DNA of 64,000 bases from NCBI RefSeq assembly GCF_027307225.1, contig NZ_DAHUXJ010000015.1, positions 62,001 to 126,000 on the forward strand, read 5' to 3'. The first letter of the stretch is position 1; every line of letters starts with the position of its first letter. The notes below the pieces were generated by a model. That model ran no database searches. It was given only the letters and a program-made list of their open reading frames with translations, and had not been told where the DNA came from. Position numbers and translations under genes: made by a program. Source of the stretch: Bradyrhizobium sp. Lineage in GTDB: Bacteria > Pseudomonadota > Alphaproteobacteria > Rhizobiales > Xanthobacteraceae. Below are positions 55,903 through 64,000 of the stretch, piece by piece.

Positions 55903-55922
55903 AGATGCATATTTTGCAAGAT
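55903..55922 (-). promoter_or_regulatory. Possible NsrR half-site near nsrR
   Basis: AGATGCAT (55903-55910) matches the half-site of the E. coli-type NsrR operator, followed by ATTTTGCAAGAT, an imperfect second half. It lies 71 bases before the nsrR start, which would suit autorepression. Confidence 0.35.
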
Positions 55923-55967
55923 CATCCGGGATTCGCCAATCCCGAACTTCCTGCTCTGGGGTGAGCT

Positions 55968-56267
55968 TCATGGCCAGGACGGCTTACAATTGTTCACCTG
56001 CTCGACCGGTCCGAGCTTACGCGTGAGACGATGGAGCAGGGCGTTGAACCGGCGTTCGCCCTTCGCGTCGCTCCGCCGCAGTACAGCACAAGCCCTCCCC
56101 GCGATGCGGCAGGCCGTATCCACCTCGCTGGCGTCAGCAAGCCTCTGCAAGGCCTCAAGCAACAACTCGATGACCTGTTCGTGGGGCGTCGTGACGGGCG
56201 TGAGCTGCGAATAATCGAAGCCGGCGCCGGCGATATCTCGGGCCGTCCGGCGATCTGCCTCCCTCAT
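55968..56267 (-). CDS. Unknown 99-residue protein in the DUF2249 operon
   Basis: A soluble helical protein with TTPHEQVIELLLEALQRLAD near 26-45 and CRIAGRACAVLRRSDAKGER. Its start overlaps the double-DUF2249 stop by four bases, so coupled translation is likely. No family is recognised. On its 3' side a further frame (start at 55971) overlaps its stop but runs into the nsrR promoter. Confidence 0.6.
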   Translation of the reverse strand: MREADRRTARDIAGAGFDYSQLTPVTTPHEQVIELLLEALQRLADASEVDTACRIAGRACAVLRRSDAKGERRFNALLHRLTRKLGPVEQVNNCKPSWP

Positions 56268-56815
56268 GCTGCCGCCTCCTTGCCTGCGCCTTTGCGTACC
56301 ACAAGCCTATAGGTCTTACCGTCCGCTTCGAAGCCTCCTCGCCATTCGTGCCCGCGTTCATTGAGTTTCGGCAGGAGGAAGACGGGCTCGCGGCAGAGCA
56401 ACGCCGAGAGAACCTCGCCTGGCCGCAGTTCCTCGACCGCGGCAAGCGTGCGCACCAGGGGCTCCGGCGGCTCGAGATCGCGATTGTCGAGATGACACGA
56501 AGGCTCGGGCCATCCGGGCGATGCGGCGCTGCCTCCGGTCGACCCGACGGGCTGGGCCTTTTGAGGACTGGCAAGGGCAGCGGTCGGCGTAAATACCACC
56601 TCCCAGTCGCCGTCGCCGATCTCTCGCGCCGCGTGGGCGAAGCCTTTTTTTGCCAGCACGCCGTACAGGGGGATGGGCTCGAATGTGGCGAGCAGCCGCA
56701 GAGCCTGGCCGGAGCCGAGCTTCTTGACCGCATCCATGATGACCGTAAACGGCTCTCCGCCAGCGCGCAGGATCGGCCGTACGTCGAGTTCATGTTGGAC
56801 CTGGATCATTGTCAT
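56264..56815 (-). CDS. Tandem DUF2249 protein (second copy)
   Basis: The 183-residue protein has the same two-domain layout as 3343-3846: ELDVRPILRAGGEPFTVIMD near 9-28 and CHLDNRDLEPPEPLVR near 105-120. The linker is Pro/Gly/Ser-rich. It follows the oxidase-like gene by 4 bases. Confidence 0.85.
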   Translation of the reverse strand: MTMIQVQHELDVRPILRAGGEPFTVIMDAVKKLGSGQALRLLATFEPIPLYGVLAKKGFAHAAREIGDGDWEVVFTPTAALASPQKAQPVGSTGGSAASPGWPEPSCHLDNRDLEPPEPLVRTLAAVEELRPGEVLSALLCREPVFLLPKLNERGHEWRGGFEADGKTYRLVVRKGAGKEAAA

Positions 56816-56819
56816 CTCC

Positions 56820-58181
56820 TCATCTTCGTGATTGTAGGCTGGGAAGAAGCAGTCGCGGCCTTGGATGCTTCTCGCCGTGCAATAGCGGTGTCGGCACCGA
56901 TCTCAGCATGCGGATCGACGCAAGTTGAACACATATTCCGATCGTTGCGACGAGCATTCCGAATGCGGCGATCCGAAAGGCAAGCGGAGCTGTCAAGAAC
57001 GCGGCGATCGCGGCGATACCGACGCTTGCGAAGTAGATTCGAAACCATGGCATCGCGCGCGGCTCGTTGACGAGATCCTGCACACGTGGCGTCGGACGCT
57101 TGCCGAGAAGGCCTCCGTAGCATTCGAGCCACGTAAGAAACGCGACGATCTTGTATAGCTTGGCGAGACCGAGGCCAGTGAGCCAGCCGAAGGCGAAGAG
57201 AAACATCACCGCGCCGGCAAATCGATCGATCTCGCCGACCGCCGTCAATATCAACAGCAGAAGGCCTGCAAGCCCGAGAACGGCCAGCGCCCAGGCTGCC
57301 ATCAGCGCGTTGAGCTCTATGTTCCGGCGCTTGCGGTTCCGATAGAGCCGGACGATGTCGTAGCCGTAGAGACCGAGACCAACGATCCCGAGCACAAGCG
57401 CAGCGAGCAACGGGTGACTGACCGCTTGCCCAAAGACCAACAGACAGACCGGACCGCCGATCGCGATAACCGCGATAGCCCCGACGCCTGCCACAAGGGC
57501 AACACGGCTGGTGCGGTGCTCGGCTTCAGGAGACAGCATGAACATCGCGAGCAATCGATAGCTCACTCCCATGGCGGTGAAGGTCAGCCAACCGCCGAGG
57601 CCCAGCGCGGCGTGAAGCGGAATCCCCTCCGCCGTGAGGCGGAGCAGCGCCGCGTTGCTCGTCAACCCACTCAGCACAAGGGAGAAGATTGTTCCCAATA
57701 CGACCACGCCGACGAGGCTCGCGAGCCCGGCCACAACGAACCACGCGGGCAAATTGATGGGCCACGCCGACCAGATAGTCCGGCCGAGATTCCATATAAT
57801 CAGCGTGAAGCCGGCGATGAGTCCGATGGCTCCGAGAGGTAGCCACAATGTGGAGTCCAAGTGGAAACCGGCCATGCCGAGAAAGCCGGCCATCAGGGCG
57901 GCGAGACCGGCGACCAGAAGGCCGAGCGCGACAGCGGGCAAATCGGGATGGGAGAGTGGTTTGGCGACAAGAACCGGCACGAACTGAATGAGCGCTCCGG
58001 ACAGCAGCAGGCTGAGCCAACCGATCGCAACGAGATGAACAAGGACCAGGGTCTGAGGGGCCGCCACAGGCTGACTGGGAAAGCCGAAACCCACAACCAT
58101 CAGCAACTCGGCTCCGAGAAGCGCGAGGAGCGCGACCCCGAAATAGCTCATCGTCCACTTGGAGAGGGATGCGCCGATCAT
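56820..58181 (-). CDS. NnrS/heme-copper-oxidase-like membrane protein (second copy)
   Basis: The 453-residue protein aligns end to end with 3870-5213: the start MIGASLSKWTMSYFGVA, VHLVAIGWLSLLLSGALIQF near 47-66, PLHAALGLGGWLTFTAMGVS near 204-223, and KLYKIVAFLTWLECYGG. The shared histidines are kept in both copies, which supports heme binding. Two copies with DUF2249 partners suggest a conserved unit. Confidence 0.72.
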   Translation of the reverse strand: MIGASLSKWTMSYFGVALLALLGAELLMVVGFGFPSQPVAAPQTLVLVHLVAIGWLSLLLSGALIQFVPVLVAKPLSHPDLPAVALGLLVAGLAALMAGFLGMAGFHLDSTLWLPLGAIGLIAGFTLIIWNLGRTIWSAWPINLPAWFVVAGLASLVGVVVLGTIFSLVLSGLTSNAALLRLTAEGIPLHAALGLGGWLTFTAMGVSYRLLAMFMLSPEAEHRTSRVALVAGVGAIAVIAIGGPVCLLVFGQAVSHPLLAALVLGIVGLGLYGYDIVRLYRNRKRRNIELNALMAAWALAVLGLAGLLLLILTAVGEIDRFAGAVMFLFAFGWLTGLGLAKLYKIVAFLTWLECYGGLLGKRPTPRVQDLVNEPRAMPWFRIYFASVGIAAIAAFLTAPLAFRIAAFGMLVATIGICVQLASIRMLRSVPTPLLHGEKHPRPRLLLPSLQSRR

Positions 58182-58249
58182 GGCTTGCTCTCGTCCTCAG
58201 GCCAGTCAGGAGCGAAGCTGATATGCCCTGCTCCCGACTAAGCGCACGT

Positions 58250-58504
58250 TCAGGCGGCCTTCGCGAGTTTTCCGATCTCGACCCGCCACACGGTTGGGCC
58301 GCTCTCGAGATAAGTCCAGGAGAACTGCTTCGGATATTCGGCTTCAAGCTGGTAATAGAGCGGCTTCGGATCGTGATCGTTCACAAGAATGAAGGAGCGC
58401 CCGGCCGCCAGCTCGTTGACGAGCTGGAAAATTTTCTGATGGCGCTGGGCCGGTGGGAGTTCGCGCACATCGATGACCGATGCGTCGTTGGGGACAGTGG
58501 ACAT
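58250..58504 (-). CDS. DUF2249 protein
   Basis: The 84-residue, single-domain protein: VIDVRELPPAQRHQKIFQLV near 10-29, SFILVNDHDPKPLYYQLEAE near 36-55 and WRVEIGKL at the end. It lies between fdxA and the oxidase-like gene (gaps 2 and 68 bases). Confidence 0.85.
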   Translation of the reverse strand: MSTVPNDASVIDVRELPPAQRHQKIFQLVNELAAGRSFILVNDHDPKPLYYQLEAEYPKQFSWTYLESGPTVWRVEIGKLAKAA

Positions 58505-58506
58505 GC

Positions 58507-58935
<429 letters not shown>

Positions 58936-59015
58936 CAGCGAGCCTTTCCGCCGCACACTGGCTGCACGGCGTAACCGGGTATTTCGATGGTCGATGTGTA
59001 AGCATCTCGATCCAT

Positions 59016-59042
59016 AAAAGCAATATATAAAATATATCTTTT
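59016..59042. promoter_or_regulatory. 27-bp repeat, candidate NsrR operator before fdxA
   Basis: 24 of 27 bases match the repeat at 10663-10689: AAAAG, AT-rich centre, ATATATCTTTT. It lies 81 bases upstream of the fdxA ATG. The copy before nfu-DUF59 has the same spacing within a base. Confidence 0.65.
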
Positions 59043-59190
59043 AGCGCGACCTTTCGTCAGACCGCTCCGCAGCCGCCGGTCGCCGCACTCCAGAAAACCG
59101 ACAAGCGGGCTTCTTCCGAGGACGGACGCGAACATGCCGCCTCGGCGTTCTAACTCTGAATCCTGGCTGGCCGGGTCGGACCGTCTGCCG

Positions 59191-59642
59191 CTATGCGTAG
59201 AACATCGCCTTGGCGAGGACGACAATGCCAACGATGCATGTGAAGACGATGAGGTGGATGGCCTTGAAGATCGCCGGTTTCATTTTTCCCTGGAAATGCA
59301 GCGTCATGGCGCTGATGAAGCAAACGAGAACGATGCCAGCAAGCGCGACCTTGACCATCAATAGCCGCCCAAAGCTGCTCTCGGGCATGGTCGAAAGATC
59401 AGGAAAATGGGCTCGCAACATGAGGATGCCGGTCGCATAAAGCAGGACGACGACGATCGGCATGAATTTTCGAGCGCGGTGGATGATGCCGGACTCGATT
59501 TCCATCATGACATCCTTCGACAGGCGCTTGTGCAAGGATTCGAGGATCAGACCTCGAAGATCACGACGCCGCCGAACGTCATGGCACACAGAAGATGGAT
59601 GGCCTGGATGATAAAATAGTGCTCGTTCGAAAAAGCGCTCAT
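59191..59642 (-). pseudogene. CopD-like four-TM membrane protein, frameshifted
   Basis: The frame from an ATG at 59642 gives FSNEHYFIIQAIHLLCAMTF and GGVVIFEV, then stops. The other frame continues LILESLHKRLSKDVMMEIES and three TM segments (FMPIVVVLLYATGILML, LLMVKVALAGIVLVCFISAM, IHLIVFTCIVGIVVLAKAMF). One missing base near 59548-59553 joins them into about 150 residues. It is likely a heme or copper membrane protein (inference from fold). Confidence 0.65.
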
Positions 59643-59748
59643 GCGTGTCTCATCTGGGCTTCCGGCTGCGCCGGCACGACGATAGGACCGTGTAAGTCAG
59701 AGCCAACCCGAAATCGGGATCCTAGGCCACCCAAGCGGCGCCGTCGGA

Positions 59749-60426
59749 TCACGCCGCTTCGCGATGGTCGAATCTCGGGAACAGCACATTGTTCTCGATA
59801 TGAATATGCTCCATCACGTCATCGACCAATTTATCGGTGCCGACATAGAGCGCCTCCCATGATCGACACGCCCCTTCCGGCAGGGCGAAGCCTTGTGCAA
59901 AGGCTTCCAGTCGGCGCAGCAGCTCGCCGTGGCGATCATGATCGTGACGCATTTGGGCTATCGGAAGCTCGGCTGCGACAATGCGCTGTTGTCGCAGCAA
60001 CGGGAAGAGTTCTGTCTCTTCCTGCTGCATATGCTCGCCGAGTTCGACCTGAATCGCTTCGAGTGTGTCGGCGAGACCGCGCGGCACCTCGGGGTGACCC
60101 GCGTGGACGACCTCGACTGTTCGGGCCAAACGAACGAGCTCAGGCAGTTCACGCCGATGTGTCTCGTGATAGCGGCCGATGATGTAATCAATTAGCGCGT
60201 CGGTTGCTTCGGGCGCAGAAGCCGACCTGCTCGGATCAAGCGCGGCAAGTGTCCTTTCGACAAGTCCGATGTCCATCCCGTGCTTGCGGATGGCGTCGGC
60301 GAGTAACGCATCGCCGCCGCAGCAGAAGTCGAGCTTGAACCTCCGAAAAACGGCTGTCGCACCGGGAAGTGTCGCAGCAATTTCGCCGATGGTACGGTTT
60401 CCAAACGAGCTCTCGACACCCATCAT
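59749..60426 (-). CDS. ytfE: RIC/YtfE/ScdA iron-sulfur repair di-iron protein
   Basis: About 225 residues from MMGVESS, with AGGAAG upstream. The N-terminal DFCCGGDALLADAI (ScdA_N) is near 33-46. The hemerythrin-like part has histidines in YHETHRREL, HAGHP, GEHMQQEETELF, MRHDHDRHG and HIHIENNVLFPRF. RIC proteins repair Fe-S clusters damaged by NO. It lies 84 bases after the nfu-DUF59 gene, likely in one operon. Confidence 0.93.
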   Translation of the reverse strand: MMGVESSFGNRTIGEIAATLPGATAVFRRFKLDFCCGGDALLADAIRKHGMDIGLVERTLAALDPSRSASAPEATDALIDYIIGRYHETHRRELPELVRLARTVEVVHAGHPEVPRGLADTLEAIQVELGEHMQQEETELFPLLRQQRIVAAELPIAQMRHDHDRHGELLRRLEAFAQGFALPEGACRSWEALYVGTDKLVDDVMEHIHIENNVLFPRFDHREAA

Positions 60427-60510
60427 TCGCTTCCTTTCTGATCCTGATATGCCGCGGGTGGACGAAGCTTTGTGGAATTCCACCATTCCGGCTCGCCCCA
60501 TTCACCTCGG

Positions 60511-61143
60511 TCATCTGATCCCCAGATGCGCCTTGGCTTCCGGACTCATCATCTCCGGCGTCCAGCGCGGTTCATAGGTGAGCTTCACATCGACAAACTC
60601 GACGCCCGGCACATTGCTCGCACTCCGTGCGGCGCCGTCCTTCAAGTAGTTCGTAGCCGGGCATCCCGGCGTCGTCGTGGTCATCGTGAGGCAAACTACG
60701 CCCCCCTCTTCGACAGCGACGTCATAGACGAGGCCGAGATCGAAGATGTTGTAGCCGACCTCAGGGTCGATCACCTGACGTAGCGCTTCTCTGATGCGCT
60801 CGACCAGATCGGGACGGCCTTCGGTCGGACGGGAAGAGGAAGGCCCCTTCGCTTCCTTCCCCTGGCGCAATACCGGCGCCTCCGACAGGAAATGTTCCAT
60901 GATCGCGCCGAGGATCGCCGGCTTGAGTAGCTGCCAGTTGCCGCTGACCTTAGTAACGGTAATAGAGTCGCTTCCCAGGAACACCGCCGATATCTCCGGG
61001 ATCGCGAACAGCCGTTCCGCGAGTGGCGAGGCGGCAGCCTGCGTCTTGTCGAGTAAATTAAGGACGCCTTCGGCGAGAACCACCCGGCCGGGCAGAAACT
61101 TCAGTCGTGCCGGGTCCGGCGTCGCTTCAGTCTGGATGAACAT
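60511..61143 (-). CDS. Nfu N-terminal domain fused to DUF59
   Basis: The 210-residue protein has an Nfu/NifU N-terminal domain (about 1-90: TEATPDPARLKFLPGRVVL, FLGSDSITVTKVSGNWQLLK) and a DUF59 domain (about 110-205: VIDPEVGYNIFDLGLVYDVA, TTPGCPATNYL). The C-terminal Nfu cysteine domain is absent. It joins Fe-S carrier and assembly roles in one chain (inference). The DUF59 part corresponds to the stand-alone gene at 3032-3346. Confidence 0.9.
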   Translation of the reverse strand: MFIQTEATPDPARLKFLPGRVVLAEGVLNLLDKTQAAASPLAERLFAIPEISAVFLGSDSITVTKVSGNWQLLKPAILGAIMEHFLSEAPVLRQGKEAKGPSSSRPTEGRPDLVERIREALRQVIDPEVGYNIFDLGLVYDVAVEEGGVVCLTMTTTTPGCPATNYLKDGAARSASNVPGVEFVDVKLTYEPRWTPEMMSPEAKAHLGIR

Positions 61144-61224
61144 GACAACGTGCGCCGCTTCTTCAGCACCAGGACTCGGATCGATCCACTAAGCATACTC
61201 GAATGCTTAGGCGGTTTGACCTAA

Positions 61225-61251
61225 CAAAGCAATATTTCAAATATATGTTTT
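61225..61251. promoter_or_regulatory. 27-bp repeat, candidate NsrR operator before nfu-DUF59
   Basis: 23 of 27 bases match the copy before fdxA (AAAGCAATAT on the left, AAATATAT on the right). It lies 82 bases before the nfu-DUF59 start. Confidence 0.6.
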
Positions 61252-61733
61252 TGACGATCTTCGCAAAACTTCGTGATGCTGCCGGTGGCCATCCGAGGAA
61301 ACAATTGCTTTCTTCGGCCCGCTGTTCAGGCCAACCGCCTCTCCTCAAGCGTTTCGCGGCCGGATCATGTACTGCGGACAGCTTCCGTTGATGCAGACCA
61401 GCCGTAGCGCATTCCAAAGTGGGCGCGGCCAGAACGGTAGGCTGCCCGCGTCTACCGCCACCAGTTGTTGGCAGCGGCGACCGTTTGGAAGTGTACGGCA
61501 ATGACATGGGGGCGGTCATGAGCTGTGCGGAATCCTGCTCGTAGGCAGCGCGCAAATGCGACCTCATCTAGTCGGAGGGCTGTGTGAGCTTTACGCCCAT
61601 TCGCGAGAGCCTGTCGGCAAGCTCAAAGGCCGCCTGGGGTGTATCAGTCTTCAACGATGGGAGCCAGACATCGGTCATTGTGGAGTCCTCGAAAAAAATT
61701 GACTTTGCGAACGAACTATACTCTTATAAATAT

Positions 61734-61746
61734 GTATTCAGAATAC
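61734..61746. promoter_or_regulatory. Short palindrome, possible Rrf2-type site
   Basis: GTATTC, A, GAATAC is a perfect inverted repeat inside an AT-rich stretch (about 61720-61755). It lies 94 bases before the 44-residue gene. It fits the core of Rrf2-type sites, but a chance palindrome cannot be excluded. Confidence 0.4.
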
Positions 61747-61839
61747 CTGTTTATGCGCGTGCATCGAGCTCTAGCGCCAGGCCTGTTCGGCCTCAACCTT
61801 GAGTGACAAGGTTCAAGCGAGAGCAGGAGGGATCATGCC

Positions 61840-61974
61840 ATGAAATATCGAGCGCATCTCGTGACTGAAAAGGCCTCTGCCGACCCTTATTCCGGGAGCA
61901 GCCTTGCGCCAATGTTGGTCGCAGGCCTGGTCCTAACGCTGATTGGGATGGTCGCTGCGGTTCTTTGGATTTAA
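61840..61974 (+). CDS. 44-residue single-TM membrane protein
   Basis: An ATG at 61840 follows AGGAGG (61825-61830, spacing 9). The product begins MKYRAHLVTEKASADP and has one TM segment (LAPMLVAGLVLTLIGMVAAV) with a short tail. It is too short for ordinary gene calling. Function is unknown; small TM proteins often stabilise oxidase-like complexes. Confidence 0.6.
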   Translation: MKYRAHLVTEKASADPYSGSSLAPMLVAGLVLTLIGMVAAVLWI

Positions 61975-62540
61975 AGCGCAAGCTTCTCGTGCGTCTGCGC
62001 TTCGACGAAATTGTCGGCTTCTTCGAGTGCCGGTCGAATTTATATTCATTGGCAATGATTTGATTATAGGCCAAGTGATTGTTCGAGCTTCCTGCACATT
62101 CGTCCCTTTCGGAGGCGAAAGCGAAATCCGCTGCAGTTTTCAGGTTTAACTGGAACTATCAACCTGACAGCCATTTAGATTGACGCGTCGAGGCGACTTA
62201 GGAGCTGATTGAGAATGAATGGCGATGCAAACACACAACACATCTTCGCCACCTCCTCGCACTTTCGTCTAGGATTGCGTCCAAAAGTCGTCTGCAGAGC
62301 AGATGGGAGCGGCTGTGGGATGCCGCCTCAGGCGCGTGGTTTTGCGGTGTCGTTGACCATCCCTTGTCGGCTGGACAAACTGGCGAGTCGCTGTGATAGT
62401 AGCCGCAACGGCGTTCATGCTCGCCAGAGGCGACGCCCTGTTGGAACAATTACGACGAGTAAGCACTCGCTTCCGGACAGCCCGATCCCGAGCAGCGCTC
62501 ATCGAAGCAGAAAACGGGTAAAATTACACGGAAGCAGGCT
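61975..62540. other. Upstream region of sdhB, no recognised gene
   Basis: A 566-base stretch. Several frames are open but none looks coding. The sdhB promoter should lie here; no TTG-N8-CAA box is evident. Confidence 0.5.
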
Positions 62541-63380
62541 GTGATCATTCGATCCTCAGACGAGGTCCCGCGGACCACCGTGCTCAAACGCTTTCCGGTG
62601 CCCAGGAATTTTGGCGTCGACGCAGCCTCACGCATCAACCGGGGGCGGACGTGGCCGGCGCCGCGCGGCGCGACCCGAATCAAACGCTTCGACGTCTATC
62701 GGTACGATCCCGAGTCCGGGCAAAACCCCCGCATCGACACCTATCAGGTCGATCTCGACGACTGTGGGCCGATGGTCCTGGATGTTCTCATCTGGATCAA
62801 GAACACGGTCGACCCGAGCCTTACCTTCCGCCGCTCCTGTCGCGAGGGAGTGTGCGGTTCATGCGCGATGAACATCGATGGCACGAACTGGCTGGCGTGC
62901 ACGAAGTTCAACGCCGATCTGGCAACGCCCGCGACCATCTATCCGCTGGCGAATATGAGAATCATCAAGGATCTCGTTCCAGACCTCACCCATTTGTTCG
63001 CGCAACACAGGCTCGTCGAGCCGTGGCTTCGTTCGAAGAGCCCGGAGCCCGAGCGAGAACGCCTTCAATCACCTCAAGAACGGGCCCAGTTGGACGGATT
63101 GTACGAGTGCATTCTCTGTTTCTGCTGCACTTCGGGCTGCCCAAGTCACTGGTGGAACGGTGACCGCTTTCTCGGCCCGGCGGTTCTCCTCCAGGCGACC
63201 CGCTGGCTCGTCGATAGCCGCGACGAGGCGACCGGGGAGCGGCTCGACGACCTCGAAGATCCGTTCCGGCTCTATCGATGTCACACGATTCTGAATTGCA
63301 CGCGAACCTGTCCCAAGGGACTGAACCGCGGGAAAGCGATCGCCGATGTCAAGAAGATGCCGATCGAACGTCGGAGCTGA
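62541..63380 (+). CDS. sdhB: Succinate dehydrogenase iron-sulfur subunit SdhB
   Basis: The 279-residue protein uses a GTG start. It has the 2Fe-2S ligands CREGVCGSC plus Cys in NWLACTKF (about 99-121), and the second motif [17 protein letters not shown] near 191-207 with a later [15 protein letters not shown]. The N-terminal 40 residues are longer than usual. No sdhA precedes it. Confidence 0.93.
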   Translation: MIIRSSDEVPRTTVLKRFPVPRNFGVDAASRINRGRTWPAPRGATRIKRFDVYRYDPESGQNPRIDTYQVDLDDCGPMVLDVLIWIKNTVDPSLTFRRSCREGVCGSCAMNIDGTNWLACTKFNADLATPATIYPLANMRIIKDLVPDLTHLFAQHRLVEPWLRSKSPEPERERLQSPQERAQLDGLYECILCFCCTSGCPSHWWNGDRFLGPAVLLQATRWLVDSRDEATGERLDDLEDPFRLYRCHTILNCTRTCPKGLNRGKAIADVKKMPIERRS

Positions 63381-63401
63381 TGAAAAAGAGAGGAGTGGGA
63401 C

Positions 63402-63812
63402 ATGACGAGGGCTCCGTCGGACCGTCAGCGGCCACTTTCGCCCAACATCCAGATCTATAGGCCTCAGCTCACCTCGGTCCTGTCCATCGGTAATAGGATC
63501 ACCGGCATTGCCCTGAGCGCTTACGCCGTCGCGCTGGTGATATGGCTGGTTGCAGCGGCGGCCGGACCGGACGCCTATGCCGCGGTTGATGCATTCATCG
63601 GCTCATGGGTTGGCCGGATAGTGCTGTTCGGCGGCACCTTCTGTCTTTTCTTCCATTTTTGCGGCGGCATTCGACACCTCGTCTGGGACGCGGGTTACGG
63701 CTTCAGCCTCCGCGCGATTTACGCCTCCGGATGGGCGGTGGTTGCGGCGAGCATAGCGCTTACGGCTCTCACCTATGTCGTAGGAGCCATTTTGGCAGGA
63801 TACGGCCCATGA
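63402..63812 (+). CDS. sdhC: Succinate dehydrogenase cytochrome b subunit SdhC
   Basis: The 136-residue protein has three TM segments and the heme-ligand histidine region FFHFCGGIRHLVWDAGYGF near 86-104. NIQIYRPQLTSVLSIGNRIT near 15-34 is typical of SdhC. Its stop overlaps the sdhD start. Confidence 0.93.
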   Translation: MTRAPSDRQRPLSPNIQIYRPQLTSVLSIGNRITGIALSAYAVALVIWLVAAAAGPDAYAAVDAFIGSWVGRIVLFGGTFCLFFHFCGGIRHLVWDAGYGFSLRAIYASGWAVVAASIALTALTYVVGAILAGYGP

Positions 63813-64000
63813 GCAACGCTCGGATGCGTTCACCGCTGGGCCGCGCGCTCGGACTCGGTTCCGCAAAGGATGGGGTCGAAGCCTGGTGGCGCGAGCGCGT
63901 TTGGGCCGTGGCGCTTGCGCCCCTCACCGTGTGGCTTACGGTTTCGATTTTAATGCGTGCGGACAAGGGTTACGCGGCGGTGGTGGCGTGGCTCAAAATG
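63809..64000 (+). CDS. sdhD: Succinate dehydrogenase SdhD, start only (partial)
   Basis: The first 64 residues are visible: RSPLGRALGLGSAKDGVEAW, then a TM segment (VWAVALAPLTVWLTVSILM). They match the N-terminus of alphaproteobacterial SdhD. The frame is open to the window edge. Confidence 0.88.
   Translation, partial: MSNARMRSPLGRALGLGSAKDGVEAWWRERVWAVALAPLTVWLTVSILMRADKGYAAVVAWLKM

Larger units (their letters stand above)
61144..61839. other. Regulatory intergenic region
   Basis: A 696-base region between divergent nfu-DUF59 and the 44-residue gene. It holds NsrR-like repeats at 61225-61251 and 61734-61746. I see no convincing gene; open frames on both strands lack domain-like text. Confidence 0.5.

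Noticed and set aside
62209..62544. Plus-strand ORF of 111 codons before sdhB
   Set aside because: Arg/Ser/Cys-rich text without domain or good ribosome site.

Overview
The window is a roughly 64-kb, GC-rich stretch from an alphaproteobacterium. It most likely belongs to the Hyphomicrobiales near Bradyrhizobium, Rhodopseudomonas or Afipia. Pointers are the NirK/NirV/NnrR/NnrS denitrification genes, the DUF6455 and DUF6522 small proteins, an adjacent ketoacyl-synthase pair of the rhizobial very-long-chain fatty acid type, and ATG/GTG starts with AGGAGG-like ribosome sites. The placement rests on recalled family features; no search was run. No rRNA, tRNA, CRISPR array or intact insertion sequence was seen.

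Layout. (1) 1-15.9 kb, nitrite and NO handling. A minus-strand operon runs nnrS, heme-copper-oxidase-like protein, double DUF2249, DUF59, ccoG (frameshifted), PCuAC copper chaperone. Beside it lie an NnrR-type Crp/Fnr regulator, a PLP transsulfuration enzyme (frameshifted), PAS, methyltransferase and DUF6522 genes, a DUF2249 gene, a broken nsrR copy, nirK and nirV. (2) 16.2-30.0 kb, one long plus-strand gene series: diheme and triheme cytochromes c, a ba3-type oxidase (subunits IIa, II, I), another diheme cytochrome, NarK, NarGHJI and a parvulin. (3) 30-35.5 kb: poorly conserved small ORFs, an amidase and an orphan sdhA. (4) 35.7-43.6 kb: an XRE regulator joined to a hyfBCEFGI-like operon whose large subunit has lost three of four Ni-ligand cysteines, plus a 4-TM protein of unknown type. 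(5) 43.7-53.6 kb: paralogous methyltransferases and XRE regulators, PEP carboxykinase, a CDF-like protein, DUF983, SMP-30, and a FabF2XL/FabF1XL-like pair. (6) 54-62 kb: decayed genes, an intact NsrR-type regulator, and a second copy of the DUF2249/oxidase-like/DUF59 set with ferredoxin and the RIC iron-sulfur repair protein. (7) 62.5-64 kb: sdhB, sdhC and the start of sdhD, without an sdhA.

How it fits together. Nar makes nitrite, NirK makes NO, and the accessory clusters (NnrS, oxidase-like proteins, DUF2249, RIC, Nfu-DUF59, ferredoxin) look like NO sensing, damage repair or NO handling. No NorBC or NosZ is in the window. Two regulatory layers are visible. TTG-N8-CAA boxes precede the DUF6455 gene, nnrS, nnrR, nirK and the cytochrome/Nar gene series. 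A 27-bp AT-rich inverted repeat resembling NsrR operators precedes the DUF6522/10707 pair, fdxA and nfu-DUF59. The Hyf-like complex and the split succinate dehydrogenase suggest extra quinone-linked energy conservation under low oxygen.

Caveat. At least eight genes carry single-base frameshifts, several at short homopolymers, so some breaks may be sequence errors.
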